Assembly (NCBI GenBank): GCA_903842235.1
Contig: CAIMLG010000340.1
Coordinates: 1 to 56,259, forward strand
Direction: 5' to 3'
Origin: an uncultured Verrucomicrobia subdivision 3 bacterium
GTDB lineage: Bacteria; Verrucomicrobiota; Verrucomicrobiia; Limisphaerales; UBA11358
Length of the DNA stretch: 56,259 nt
Shown: piece by piece, positions 25,060 to 32,883 of the stretch
Layout of the letters: every line of letters begins with the position of its first letter
Numbering within the stretch: the stretch's first letter is position 1
Position numbers and translations under genes: made by a program
The notes under the pieces: generated by a model
Told to the model about the DNA's origin: nothing
Databases searched by the model: none
Seen by the model: the letters and a program-made list of their open reading frames with translations, nothing else

Positions 25060-26094
25060 ATGAAAATCCGACTCGTCACCCCGGCACTGGTGAAACAAGC
25101 AGGAGGCACTTGGAATGCCGTGGAAGGCTTGCGTAACGCATTGCAAGAGCAGGGGGTTGAGGTCTTGGAGGGAGGCGACCCTGGCGATACAGATGCGGTG
25201 CACCATTTCCACGGCCTGTGGAATCCATCGCACAGTCGGCTGGCCATCCGCTTGCGCAAACTGGGGCGGCCTTATGTGGTCTCGCCGCATGGGATGCTGG
25301 AGCCTTGGGCTTTCCGCCATCGCCGCTGGAAGAAGCTCCCATATTTCTGGCTGATTGAGCGGCGATTTCTTTTGGGCGCCAAAGCGATTTTCGTCACGAG
25401 CGACATGGAAGCGAAACATCTGGAGCGCGTGATTTGTCACCCGCGGGTCGAGGTGCTTCCACTCGGTTGTCGCGATCGCTGTGACCCCGATTATGCCGCC
25501 GCTCGTGGCGCATTGGGGTGGCCCGCAGACGAGCGGGTGATCTTGTTCCTCTCCCGAATAGTTGTGAACAAGGGGCTCGACTTGCTGTTTCAGGCCATGG
25601 CCGAGAGCGAGTGCAACTGGCAAGGCTGGCGTTTGGTGGTGGTCGGCGGCGGCGAGCCTGACTATGTGGACTCGGTCCAGGCGATGGCAACTGCGGCATC
25701 CGCCCGGCTGCCGCAGGTCGAGTGGGTCGGCCCGGTCTGGGGTGCGGCCCGCTGGCCCTATTTGCAGGGAGCCGACCTTTTTTGTCTGCCGACTCATTCT
25801 GAAAACTTCGGTCTCGCGGTGCTGGAGGCGTTGCACGTCGGCACTCCCGTGCTCACCACCGACCAGACGCCGTGGGTTGATCATCCGGGACTCGATGGCT
25901 TGTTTATTGCCAAGCCGGAGGTGTTGAGTCTGAAGAAATCTCTTTCCGATGCACAGGCGAGAATGGAGCGCAATTGGTCCCCGAGCGATCGCTTAAATCT
26001 TGCTGCTTGGGCAGAGGAAAGATTCGCGTGGGAAAAACTTGGCCCTAAATACATTGAGGCGTATCAGAGGGCAAATAGGAAATCGGGCTGTTGA
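25060..26094 (+). CDS. GT4 family glycosyltransferase
   Basis: This is a GT-B glycosyltransferase of 344 residues. It has MKIRLVTPALVKQAGGTWNAVEGL at the start, then HHFHGLWNPSHS and VVSPHGMLEPWAFRHRRWKK. The donor domain reads RVILFLSRIVVNKGLDLLFQA, LVVVGGGEPDY, VEWVGPVWG and CLPTHSENFGLAVLEALHVGTPVLTT, with an E-x7-E motif (ENFGLAVLE). It is a relative of the protein at 19729. A GDP-heptose donor is possible by position (93 bases after hddA) but cannot be shown. Confidence 0.9.
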   Translation: MKIRLVTPALVKQAGGTWNAVEGLRNALQEQGVEVLEGGDPGDTDAVHHFHGLWNPSHSRLAIRLRKLGRPYVVSPHGMLEPWAFRHRRWKKLPYFWLIERRFLLGAKAIFVTSDMEAKHLERVICHPRVEVLPLGCRDRCDPDYAAARGALGWPADERVILFLSRIVVNKGLDLLFQAMAESECNWQGWRLVVVGGGEPDYVDSVQAMATAASARLPQVEWVGPVWGAARWPYLQGADLFCLPTHSENFGLAVLEALHVGTPVLTTDQTPWVDHPGLDGLFIAKPEVLSLKKSLSDAQARMERNWSPSDRLNLAAWAEERFAWEKLGPKYIEAYQRANRKSGC

Positions 26095-26681
26095 GATGGC
26101 GTAAAAGCGGAGTGTGGAAATCAAAAAGCTGATATATAAAACGCGGAATAGTAGTTGGGAGTTGATGGGGGAAGGTGGCTGGGAGGCGGTTGGAGCGCAA
26201 ATATAAGCTGGCCAGGCATCGCAGAGCAGATGCTGGCGGTCGCTCGCTGGATGTTGCAACAGGACGTGAAGTCGGATCGCGTTCATCTGACATGAGCGGC
26301 GTAATGCACAAATCAGAAAGTTGAAAGCGGAAAGCGCGTGAAATCTTGACAAGTGCCTACCGCCCCAGGCACTACTTGTCTTGACACCGGAATCTGCGGA
26401 TGATTCCGGTGACTCTTTTTCCGACTTTTCACCTTCAGCCACCTGTCCCGACTCCAAGTCGGTGGTCAACTTTTGCCCGCTTGAAGTTAAAGGCCGGGGT
26501 GATAAGGTTTGCCAAAGCTGGGTGACTGGATTATTGAAACGCCTGCCACTTTTAATCATGCGCGGGGAAACTGACAAAACTAAAATCAGAACTTTCATGG
26601 TGGCGTTAGGTGGTCGCAATTAATTCGTTACCCGGCGATTGACCCGGCACCATTTCGTGCCCGCCGTCAGGAAATTCTGCA
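26095..26681. other. intergenic region, 587 bases, with hairpins
   Basis: No gene is supported. The - strand frame at 26045-26311 has no recognisable content and overlaps the glycosyltransferase 3' end. A + strand stretch around 26203-26295 (IAEQMLAVARWMLQQD and a stop) could be a degraded coding remnant, but I cannot name it. Two adjacent hairpins lie at 26348-26411. The stretch separates the glycosyltransferase block from the exosortase block. Confidence 0.5.
26348..26411 (+). repeat. two adjacent hairpins
   Basis: The first is GACAAGTGCCT (26348-26358) pairing with AGGCAC...TTGTC (26367-26380) with a TAC bulge. The second is CACCGGAAT (26385-26393) and ATTCCGGTG (26403-26411), perfect 9-base arms around CTGCGGATG. 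The loop of the second has the ATCTGCGGAT core of the dispersed repeats. They may be a transcript end or a decayed repeat. Confidence 0.55.
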
Positions 26682-26988
26682 ATGCTTGCGAATATTTCGA
26701 TTGCCGGTCTTCCCGGGGAAGACTTGGTGAGGGAAGGGCTGGATGATTTTGAATCCGGGCGTTGCACGATGGCGGCCTGTCTGGTGGCCATGGCCACGCA
26801 GCGGCTGGGGCAGGCTGGTTTGATTCGGCATACTGCCGCCCACCTAATCCTGGAGCCGGAATTGCAACTGTATCCGCTGCTCAATCAGCCGGGGAGCGAC
26901 GCCTACTCGCGCTACAACGCCCTTGGTCCGGGAATTTGTCAACTTCGATTCTGCGCTGGACCGCCGATGTCGCCAATCGCCCGGCTGA
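26682..26988 (+). pseudogene. conserved hypothetical protein with apparent frameshift
   Basis: The frame from ATG 26682 reads ISIAGLPGEDLVREGLDDF, GRCTMAACLVAMATQRL and SRYNAL. I recall this pattern from a small uncharacterised Verrucomicrobia family with no known function. After RYNA (near 26918-26925, GCCCTTGG) the 0 frame turns into unrelated sequence. Skipping one base at 26922 instead gives LVREFVNFDSALDRRCRQ and a stop at 26986-26988, which fits the expected continuation. So either a one-base insertion disabled it or the assembly has an error there. No domain with a known role was seen. Confidence 0.5.
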
Positions 26989-27167
26989 TTTCCAAAAAAA
27001 AGGCGTTCAGAAGCAAATCGGACCGGAGGCTGGGATTCCGGTGGGTGTGCTTTTTGGAGGAACGCGCTTTGCGCCGGCGGGGTTAACGGTTAAAATTCGA
27101 TGAATATTTCGATGCGTTTCAAACCGAAACAGCCTGATTGCTGACGGATAAATGACCGGCCAAATTT

Positions 27168-28811
27168 ATGTCTTTCTTGCCAAAATTTTTTTCGCGCGGT
27201 GACGCCCTGCTGTTAGCGGTGCTGGGCGCTTATTGGGCGCTGGTAGTTTACCAGTTGGGGGCGCAATGGTCGGCCTTCGAGCAATACAACTACGGCTGGG
27301 CGGTGCCATTCCTGTGTCTATTTTTACTATGGGAAAGAGCGCAGAAACCAGAAGTCGAAAGCCTGAAGTCAGCATGGGGTGGTGCTGATTCTGGAAGCTG
27401 GTTTTTGACTTCTGGCTTTTTGGTACTGGCTATGGGCTGGTTGGCAACGCGTTGGTTGCATGAGGCGAATCCCGTCTGGCGGATGACGAGCTGGGCGCTG
27501 GCGCTGGAAGTGGTCGGGCTAACGCTGCTGGTGCTGCGGTTGAGGCTGGGCGCCGGGCGCTGGCTGCATTTCGCGTTTCCGGTTTGCTTCTTCCTTGTGG
27601 CGGTGCCGTGGCCCACGCCGATTGAGGCCGGGCTGACGGAATCGTTGACAGGCGGCAATGTTTCCTTCACCACGGAGTTGCTGACGTTTCTCGGGATTCC
27701 CGCGCTGCAAAAAGGGAATGTCATCGAGGTCGCCACGGGATTAGTGGGCGTGGATGACGCCTGCAGCGGAATCCGCTCGTTTCAATCCACGCTGATGATT
27801 GCGCTGTTTTTCGGCGAGCTTTACCGGCTCACGGTTGCGCGCCGGGTGTGCAGCGTGCTAACGGGATTTTTGTTCGCTTTCGTTTTCAACATCGGTCGCA
27901 CTTCGCTGCTCGTCTATGTGGCCTCGCGAGACGGTATCCCGGCGATGCACAAATGGCACAACCCGGCGGGAGTCGTCATTCTTGTGGGTTGCTTTGTGTG
28001 CCTGTGGCTGTTCTGTGGGTGGATGAGGAAGGGAGGAAGCAAGAAGTGTCAGGTGGCAGGTGTCAAGTGTCAGGAGGCGGAGCAGCCTTCGTCTGGCTAC
28101 GGCGCGCTGGGGGGCGGAGTGCCGAAATCGAAAATCGGAAATCTGCCAACCAGACTTGCGGTGGGATTGGGAATCTGGTTTGTGCTGACGGAGGCGGAGA
28201 TTGAATTTTGGTATCGGGCGCATGAAGCACAGTCGGCAGTCGCGCAGTCGTGGTCGGTACGCTGGCCGACGACGCAGTCGGCGTTTCAGTGGGTGAGCTT
28301 GTCCGATGCCGTAAAAAAACAGTTGTCTTGCAACAGCGGCGCGCAATGCAATTGGGGTCGGCTGGAAGATGGCTATTGGCAACTGGTCTATTTCCGGTGG
28401 CTGCCTTCGCGTTCGCTGTATGCCCGCGTCCGCAGCCAGCTCAATAAGACCCACCGGCCAGAACATTGCCTAATCGCTTCGGGGATGAAGCTGGTGCAGA
28501 ATCTGGGAGTGGGCGTCTATCCGGTCGGCGGGCAGAAGTTCGCGCTGCACAGATTTCTGTTTGAGGCGGATGGCCGGTTGCTCCGGGTTTATTACGGTCA
28601 ATATGAGGATTCGACGCCGCCGGATTCCGTGATCAGTTATCGGGAGGATGTTTCCGCTCGCGTCGGCGCGGCAATGTCCGGCAGCCGGAACTACGGCCTG
28701 CGTATCCTGGAACTGGCCGTGGCCGGCATTGCCGACGATGAGCAAGCGGAAGCCGCCGTGCGCCGGCAACTGGCGGCGGTGATTGATTTGGATCACGGCG
28801 AAGTGAAATAG
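27168..28811 (+). CDS. exosortase with C-terminal EpsI-like domain
   Basis: This is a polytopic inner-membrane transpeptidase of the exosortase/archaeosortase family (547 residues). Residues ~1-290 hold about eight membrane helices and the catalytic set: Cys199 in GVDDACSGIRSFQ, Arg244 in FNIGRTSLLVY, and His264 in HKWHNPAG. Residues ~335-547 after the last helix resemble the EpsI/DUF3485 domain, with HRPEHCLIASG, the conserved Cys after P-E. Known exosortases cut C-terminal sorting tails and attach proteins to the cell-surface polymer. Two in-frame 7-base repeat inserts lie in the second cytoplasmic loop and in the linker between the two domains. Confidence 0.85.
   Translation: MSFLPKFFSRGDALLLAVLGAYWALVVYQLGAQWSAFEQYNYGWAVPFLCLFLLWERAQKPEVESLKSAWGGADSGSWFLTSGFLVLAMGWLATRWLHEANPVWRMTSWALALEVVGLTLLVLRLRLGAGRWLHFAFPVCFFLVAVPWPTPIEAGLTESLTGGNVSFTTELLTFLGIPALQKGNVIEVATGLVGVDDACSGIRSFQSTLMIALFFGELYRLTVARRVCSVLTGFLFAFVFNIGRTSLLVYVASRDGIPAMHKWHNPAGVVILVGCFVCLWLFCGWMRKGGSKKCQVAGVKCQEAEQPSSGYGALGGGVPKSKIGNLPTRLAVGLGIWFVLTEAEIEFWYRAHEAQSAVAQSWSVRWPTTQSAFQWVSLSDAVKKQLSCNSGAQCNWGRLEDGYWQLVYFRWLPSRSLYARVRSQLNKTHRPEHCLIASGMKLVQNLGVGVYPVGGQKFALHRFLFEADGRLLRVYYGQYEDSTPPDSVISYREDVSARVGAAMSGSRNYGLRILELAVAGIADDEQAEAAVRRQLAAVIDLDHGEVK
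27342..27423. repeat. inverted pair of 7-base-period repeats in the exosortase gene
   Basis: The left part (27342-27369) has CAGAAAC, CAGAAGT, CGAAAGC, CTGAAGT in register. The right part (27389-27423) is TTCTGGAAGCTGG...GACTTCTGGC, which reads as AGAAGTC-type units on the other strand. In protein this is the loop between helices 2 and 3. Confidence 0.6.
28046..28073. repeat. GTGTCAG heptamer, four units, in the exosortase gene
   Basis: GTGTCAG, GTGGCAG, GTGTCAA and GTGTCAG occupy 28046-28073, one substitution in each of units 2 and 3. The frame reads KCQVAGVKCQ, just after the last membrane helix and before the EpsI-like domain. As with the other heptamers, unit number changes would shift the frame. 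Confidence 0.75.
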
Positions 28812-28876
28812 TGGCGGGAATTGGAAGCATGGGTTGAAATGCGAGCGGTAGAGTAGCGAAAATTGACGAATAGCAG

Positions 28877-30046
28877 ATGAGTAAAAAATCTAAAAAGAAG
28901 GCCGGACGGTCCAAAGTTTTTGTGACTGGCTGTTTTGATCTGTTGCATAGCGGCCATGTGCGGTTCCTGCAGGATGCGGCGCAATGGGGCGAGTTGCATG
29001 TGGGCATCGGCGCGGATCGCACGGTGGCCGAGCTCAAGGGCCGGCCGCCGGTGAACCCACAGGCCGAACGGCAATACCTCATCGAATCCCTCAAGTGCGT
29101 AAAAGCGTGCACGGTCAATTCAGAGTCGGGGCTGATGGATTTCGTGGCAAATCTCAAGCGGTTGGCGCCGGATGTGTTTGTGGTCAATGAGGAGGGAAAT
29201 CTGCCGGCAAAGGCGGAGTTGTGTCGGGAACTGGGCATCCGGTATGTCGTGCTCAAACGGGAACCGCAGGCGGGCTTGCCGGTGCGTTCGACGACGGCGT
29301 TGCGGCAGGAGTGCCGCATTCCCTACCGGCTAGATCTCGCGGGCGGCTGGCTGGACCAGCCGTTCGTCTCGTGCCATGCGGCGGGGCCGGTGCTGACGAT
29401 TTCGCTGGAGCCGACTGTGGATTTTCACGAACGCAGCGGCATGGCCAGCAGCACGCGGTGCAAGGCGATTCAACTTTGGCAGACGAGTCTGCCGGGGGGC
29501 AGACCGGAGCACACGGCACGGACGTTGTTTGCATTTGAGAATCCTCCGGGCACGACGGAATTCTCCGGGTCGCAGGACGCGATTGGGATTGTGTATCCGG
29601 GATTGAACCGGCTGGATTATCGCGGAAAATTCTGGCCGGAAAAGATCACGTCCATTCACGATGAAGCCACGTTGTCCTGGCTGGAGCAGCATCTCCAACT
29701 GGTACCGCTCGGGCCGCGTGGGGATAAATACGAAGCCAACCGGGGACGGCGCATCACGGCACCCCGGGTCCGGCGGCTGGCGGCCACCGCGAACGTGTGC
29801 TGGGAGGCCATTCAGCAGCGGGATGTGGCTGCGTTCGGCCGGCAGATGCGGGCGGCGTTCGAGGCGCAGGTGGCGCTATTCCCGGCCATGAGCAACCGGG
29901 AGCTGCAGAAAACCATCCACAAATACGCCGGCCAGGCGCACGGCTGGAAACTTTCCGGTGCCGGCGGCGGCGGCTACTTGGTGCTGGTGACGGAGCAAGA
30001 AATGCCGGGATTGCTACGGGTGAAAATCCGGCGGCGCGGAATATGA
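28877..30046 (+). CDS. cytidylyltransferase-like / GHMP kinase-like fusion protein
   Basis: This is a 389-residue cytoplasmic protein of two parts. Residues ~12-140 form an HxGH-type nucleotidyltransferase: VFVTGCFDLLHSGHVRFLQ has the HSGH motif, as in glycerol-3-phosphate cytidylyltransferase and HldE. Residues ~145-389 look like a GHMP kinase: PYRLDLAGGWLDQ (motif 1), GMASSTRCKAIQLW (motif 2, usually GLGSS), and LSGAGGGGYLVLV (motif 3). A kinase plus nucleotidyltransferase would make an activated sugar or polyol from a free one. The normal order in HldE is kinase first with a ribokinase-like kinase, so this is a different arrangement. The product is unknown. Confidence 0.75.
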   Translation: MSKKSKKKAGRSKVFVTGCFDLLHSGHVRFLQDAAQWGELHVGIGADRTVAELKGRPPVNPQAERQYLIESLKCVKACTVNSESGLMDFVANLKRLAPDVFVVNEEGNLPAKAELCRELGIRYVVLKREPQAGLPVRSTTALRQECRIPYRLDLAGGWLDQPFVSCHAAGPVLTISLEPTVDFHERSGMASSTRCKAIQLWQTSLPGGRPEHTARTLFAFENPPGTTEFSGSQDAIGIVYPGLNRLDYRGKFWPEKITSIHDEATLSWLEQHLQLVPLGPRGDKYEANRGRRITAPRVRRLAATANVCWEAIQQRDVAAFGRQMRAAFEAQVALFPAMSNRELQKTIHKYAGQAHGWKLSGAGGGGYLVLVTEQEMPGLLRVKIRRRGI

Positions 30047-30056
30047 CGAGGCGACT

Positions 30057-31283
30057 TTGAGAATCCTGCTGCTCAACCAGACGTTCCATCCCGACGTGGT
30101 CGCGACGGCGCAGTATCTGACCGAACTGGCGCAAGCGCTGGCGGCGCGCGGGCATCAGGTGACGGTGGTGACCGGGCGCAAGGCGTATGACGATTCCTCC
30201 CGGCGGTTTGCGGCGTACGAAGTCTGGCGCGGCATCGAGATCCATCGCGTGGCGGGAACGAGCCTAGGCAAGGGCGCGAAGTGGCGGCGGGCGGCGGACT
30301 TCGCGAGCTTCATCGTGGCGGGCTGCTGGCGATTGCTGTGGCTGCCGCGCCAGGACGCGGTGGTGGCGCTGACTTCGCCGCCGCTGATCTCGTTCATCGG
30401 GGCGTGGTTCGCGAAGCTGCGGGGCGGGAAATTGTTCTATTGGGTGATGGACCTGAATCCCGACGAGGCCATCGCCGCCGGCTGGCTGCGGGAAAATTCC
30501 TTGCCCGCGCACATCCTGCAACGGATGTCGCACTTCAGCCTGCGCCGCGCGGAGAAGGTCGTGGTGCTCGACCGGTTCATGCGGGCGCGCATCGAAGCGA
30601 AAGGCATCGCGCCGGAAAACATCGCGGTCATCCCGCCGTGGTCGCACGACGACGCGGTGCGGTTCGATGCGGCGGGGCGGGCGGAGTTCCGCCGGGCGCA
30701 CGGGCTGGTGGAGAAGTTTGTGGTGATGTATTCCGGCAATCACAGCCCGTGTCATCCGCTGGACACGTTGTTGCAGGCGGCGCTGGTGCTAACGGGTGAG
30801 CCGCAGTTCGCCTTCCTCTTCGTGGGTGGTGGCAGTGAATTTGTAAAGGTGCAGCGGTTCGCGGCGGAGCGGAAGCCGGGGAACATCATCTGCCTGCCGT
30901 ATCAGCCGCTGGCGCAACTGGCGGGGTCGCTCTCGGCGGCGGACTTGCATGTGGTGGTGATGGGTGATGCATTCGTGGGGACGATCCATCCGTGCAAAAT
31001 CTACAACATCCTGACGGTGGGCGCGCCGTTGCTCTACCTTGGGCCGGCGTCGAGCCATTGTTCGGAAATTCTCGGTGCGCTTGGCGGCGCGGGAGATTGT
31101 TGTTCCGTCCGGCATGGCGACGTGGCCGCGACGGTGAAGGCTATCCGGGCGGCGGCGGGAAGAGGCGGGCGGTTGCGCGGGACGCAGTGGGAAGCGTTGG
31201 GGGCGCAGTTCGGAAAGGCGGTTTTGCTGCCGAAGCTGATCGAGTTGCTGGAAGGCGAGGGGCAGCCGGGCGACCAACCGTGA
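30057..31283 (+). CDS. GT4 family glycosyltransferase (WbuB-like)
   Basis: This is a GT-B glycosyltransferase of 408 residues. It starts at TTG 30057, 11 bases after the previous stop: RILLLNQTFHPDVVATAQYLTELA, HQVTVVTGRKAY. The middle part is VVALTSPPLISFIGAW and WVMDLNPDEAIAAGWL, as in WbuB and related N-acetylfucosamine or glucuronosyl transferases. The donor half has FVVMYSGNHSP, FLFVGGGSEF and VVMGDAFVGTIHPCKIYNILTVGAPLLYLG. Its position next to the initiating transferase suggests it may add the second sugar. A Met start inside is not obvious, so TTG is the best supported. Confidence 0.85.
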   Translation: MRILLLNQTFHPDVVATAQYLTELAQALAARGHQVTVVTGRKAYDDSSRRFAAYEVWRGIEIHRVAGTSLGKGAKWRRAADFASFIVAGCWRLLWLPRQDAVVALTSPPLISFIGAWFAKLRGGKLFYWVMDLNPDEAIAAGWLRENSLPAHILQRMSHFSLRRAEKVVVLDRFMRARIEAKGIAPENIAVIPPWSHDDAVRFDAAGRAEFRRAHGLVEKFVVMYSGNHSPCHPLDTLLQAALVLTGEPQFAFLFVGGGSEFVKVQRFAAERKPGNIICLPYQPLAQLAGSLSAADLHVVVMGDAFVGTIHPCKIYNILTVGAPLLYLGPASSHCSEILGALGGAGDCCSVRHGDVAATVKAIRAAAGRGGRLRGTQWEALGAQFGKAVLLPKLIELLEGEGQPGDQP

Positions 31284-31376
31284 GGTTTTCTTGAAAACAG
31301 TTACCGCTTGAAGAAAATAGGCTTTTTGTAGCAAGCTGTCTGTGGTCACACTTAAGAGGCGAGCAACCCAACAATC

Positions 31377-32834
31377 ATGCAACCCGACATCATCACTTCA
31401 ACATTCTGGTTCAGCGTGCTGGGGTTCGTGGTGGTCTGGATTTTGGTGCCGCGCATCCAGCATTGGAATTATGCGCGGGCGATGGAAGTCCGGACGGCCT
31501 CCGGCGCGGGGCAGCCAGTGGTTTCCCGATTGGGCGGCGTGGCGCTGGTGCTGGCGTTTGTGGGGATTTCGGTTGCGGCGCAGATTTGGCTTCCCGCAGC
31601 GGACGCGGCTAAGGCGAAGACCCGGTGGGTCATCATCGCGACTTCGCTGGCGATGTTTTTGCTAGGGCTGTGGGATGACATCAAGCCGCTGGGTGCCCGC
31701 AAGAAGCTGGCCGGGCAGGTGCTGATCGCGCTGGTGGTCTGCTTCTGCGGGGTGCGGGTGCCGCTGTTTCAAAACCCTTTCACCAATGCGGTATACACGC
31801 TGGGCTGGGTGGGGTGGCCGCTGACGGTGTTCTGGCTGGTGGCGCTGACGAACATGATTAACCTGATTGACGGGATCGATGGGCTGGCGGGCGGGGTGAC
31901 GCTGATGTTGATGGGGTTGCTGACTTATCTAGGGACAGGTGGAGGGTTGGTGTTTCCCATCCTTTGTGCGGCAGGGATGTCGGGGGCGTTGCTTGGGTTT
32001 CTCCGGTATAATTTTCCGCCGGCGAAAATCTACATGGGCGACGGCGGCGCGTATTTTCTCGGCTTCCTGATCGGGATGCTGACGCTGGTGCATTCGCAGA
32101 AAGGGACGATTCTGGCGGCCCTGATCGCGCCGCTGTTCGCGCTGGCGTTGCCGATCATGGATGTGGCGCTAGCCATCGTGCGGCGCGGGATGAAGGGGTT
32201 GCCGATTTTCCGTCCGGACCGCCGGCATATCCATCACCGGCTGCTGGCCTCGGGTTTTTCGCATCGTCGGACAGTGCTGACGCTTTACGGGGCTTCGCTG
32301 CTGTGCCTGCTGATGGCGTTGAGCCTGTTCTGGACGCAGGGCCGGCTGTTGCCGATTTTGGGTGGATTTATGTTTTTACTGGTGCTGCTGGCGGCGCGGT
32401 CGTTGGGGCTTGGGCAGGACTGGTTTGCGGTGGATGGCACGATCAGCAATCTGATTCGGTTGCGGAAAGAAACCCGCTATGTGCTGTGCTTAAGCCGGTG
32501 GCTTGAACTGGAGGCGGAACGTTGCAGTTCTGCGAAGGAATTGTGGAACAACTATAGGTTTTTGGTTTCGAAGCTGAATTTTGCGCGGGTTAAATTCGTT
32601 CTAGTTGGCGGGAGCGAAGTATTTTGGGAGCGCTCAGATAAGCAAGATATGGGTGAATTACAAGTGCGGACGATAGCGGTGGTTTCGGGCAATATTCGAG
32701 CAATCGAATTTTCTGCGGAGACCTCGGCGATTTTGCCGAAGTTGTTTGAATTGCTCACTGAACTAGCTTTGGAGGCTTGGGTGCGGGCGGCGCTGCGTTG
32801 GGAAGAAGCCCACCGGCAGAACATCAGCCTGTAG
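31377..32834 (+). CDS. WecA/MraY-family undecaprenyl-phosphate sugar-1-phosphate transferase
   Basis: This is the probable initiating enzyme: it joins a (N-acetyl)hexosamine-1-phosphate from UDP-sugar to undecaprenyl phosphate in the inner membrane. The 485-residue protein has ~11 helices. It shows LGLWDDIKPLGARKKLAGQ (DD metal site), NMINLIDGIDGLAGG (conserved NxxNxxDGxDGLA), YMGDGGAYFLGFLIG, and RPDRRHIHHRLLASG (HHR/HIHH loop). About 125 residues after the last helix (from ~360) form a soluble domain not present in WecA; I do not recognise it. It closes the + strand locus, converging with the export operon. Confidence 0.88.
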   Translation: MQPDIITSTFWFSVLGFVVVWILVPRIQHWNYARAMEVRTASGAGQPVVSRLGGVALVLAFVGISVAAQIWLPAADAAKAKTRWVIIATSLAMFLLGLWDDIKPLGARKKLAGQVLIALVVCFCGVRVPLFQNPFTNAVYTLGWVGWPLTVFWLVALTNMINLIDGIDGLAGGVTLMLMGLLTYLGTGGGLVFPILCAAGMSGALLGFLRYNFPPAKIYMGDGGAYFLGFLIGMLTLVHSQKGTILAALIAPLFALALPIMDVALAIVRRGMKGLPIFRPDRRHIHHRLLASGFSHRRTVLTLYGASLLCLLMALSLFWTQGRLLPILGGFMFLLVLLAARSLGLGQDWFAVDGTISNLIRLRKETRYVLCLSRWLELEAERCSSAKELWNNYRFLVSKLNFARVKFVLVGGSEVFWERSDKQDMGELQVRTIAVVSGNIRAIEFSAETSAILPKLFELLTELALEAWVRAALRWEEAHRQNISL

Positions 32835-32883
32835 GCTCTCCAAATGATTTTCCCCGCCGTTTATTCTGCTTGAAACCCGGCTG

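Noticed and set aside
26045-26311. 88-codon - strand frame in the gap before the exosortase block
   Set aside because: No recognisable domain, and it overlaps the 3' end of the glycosyltransferase; composition looks random.
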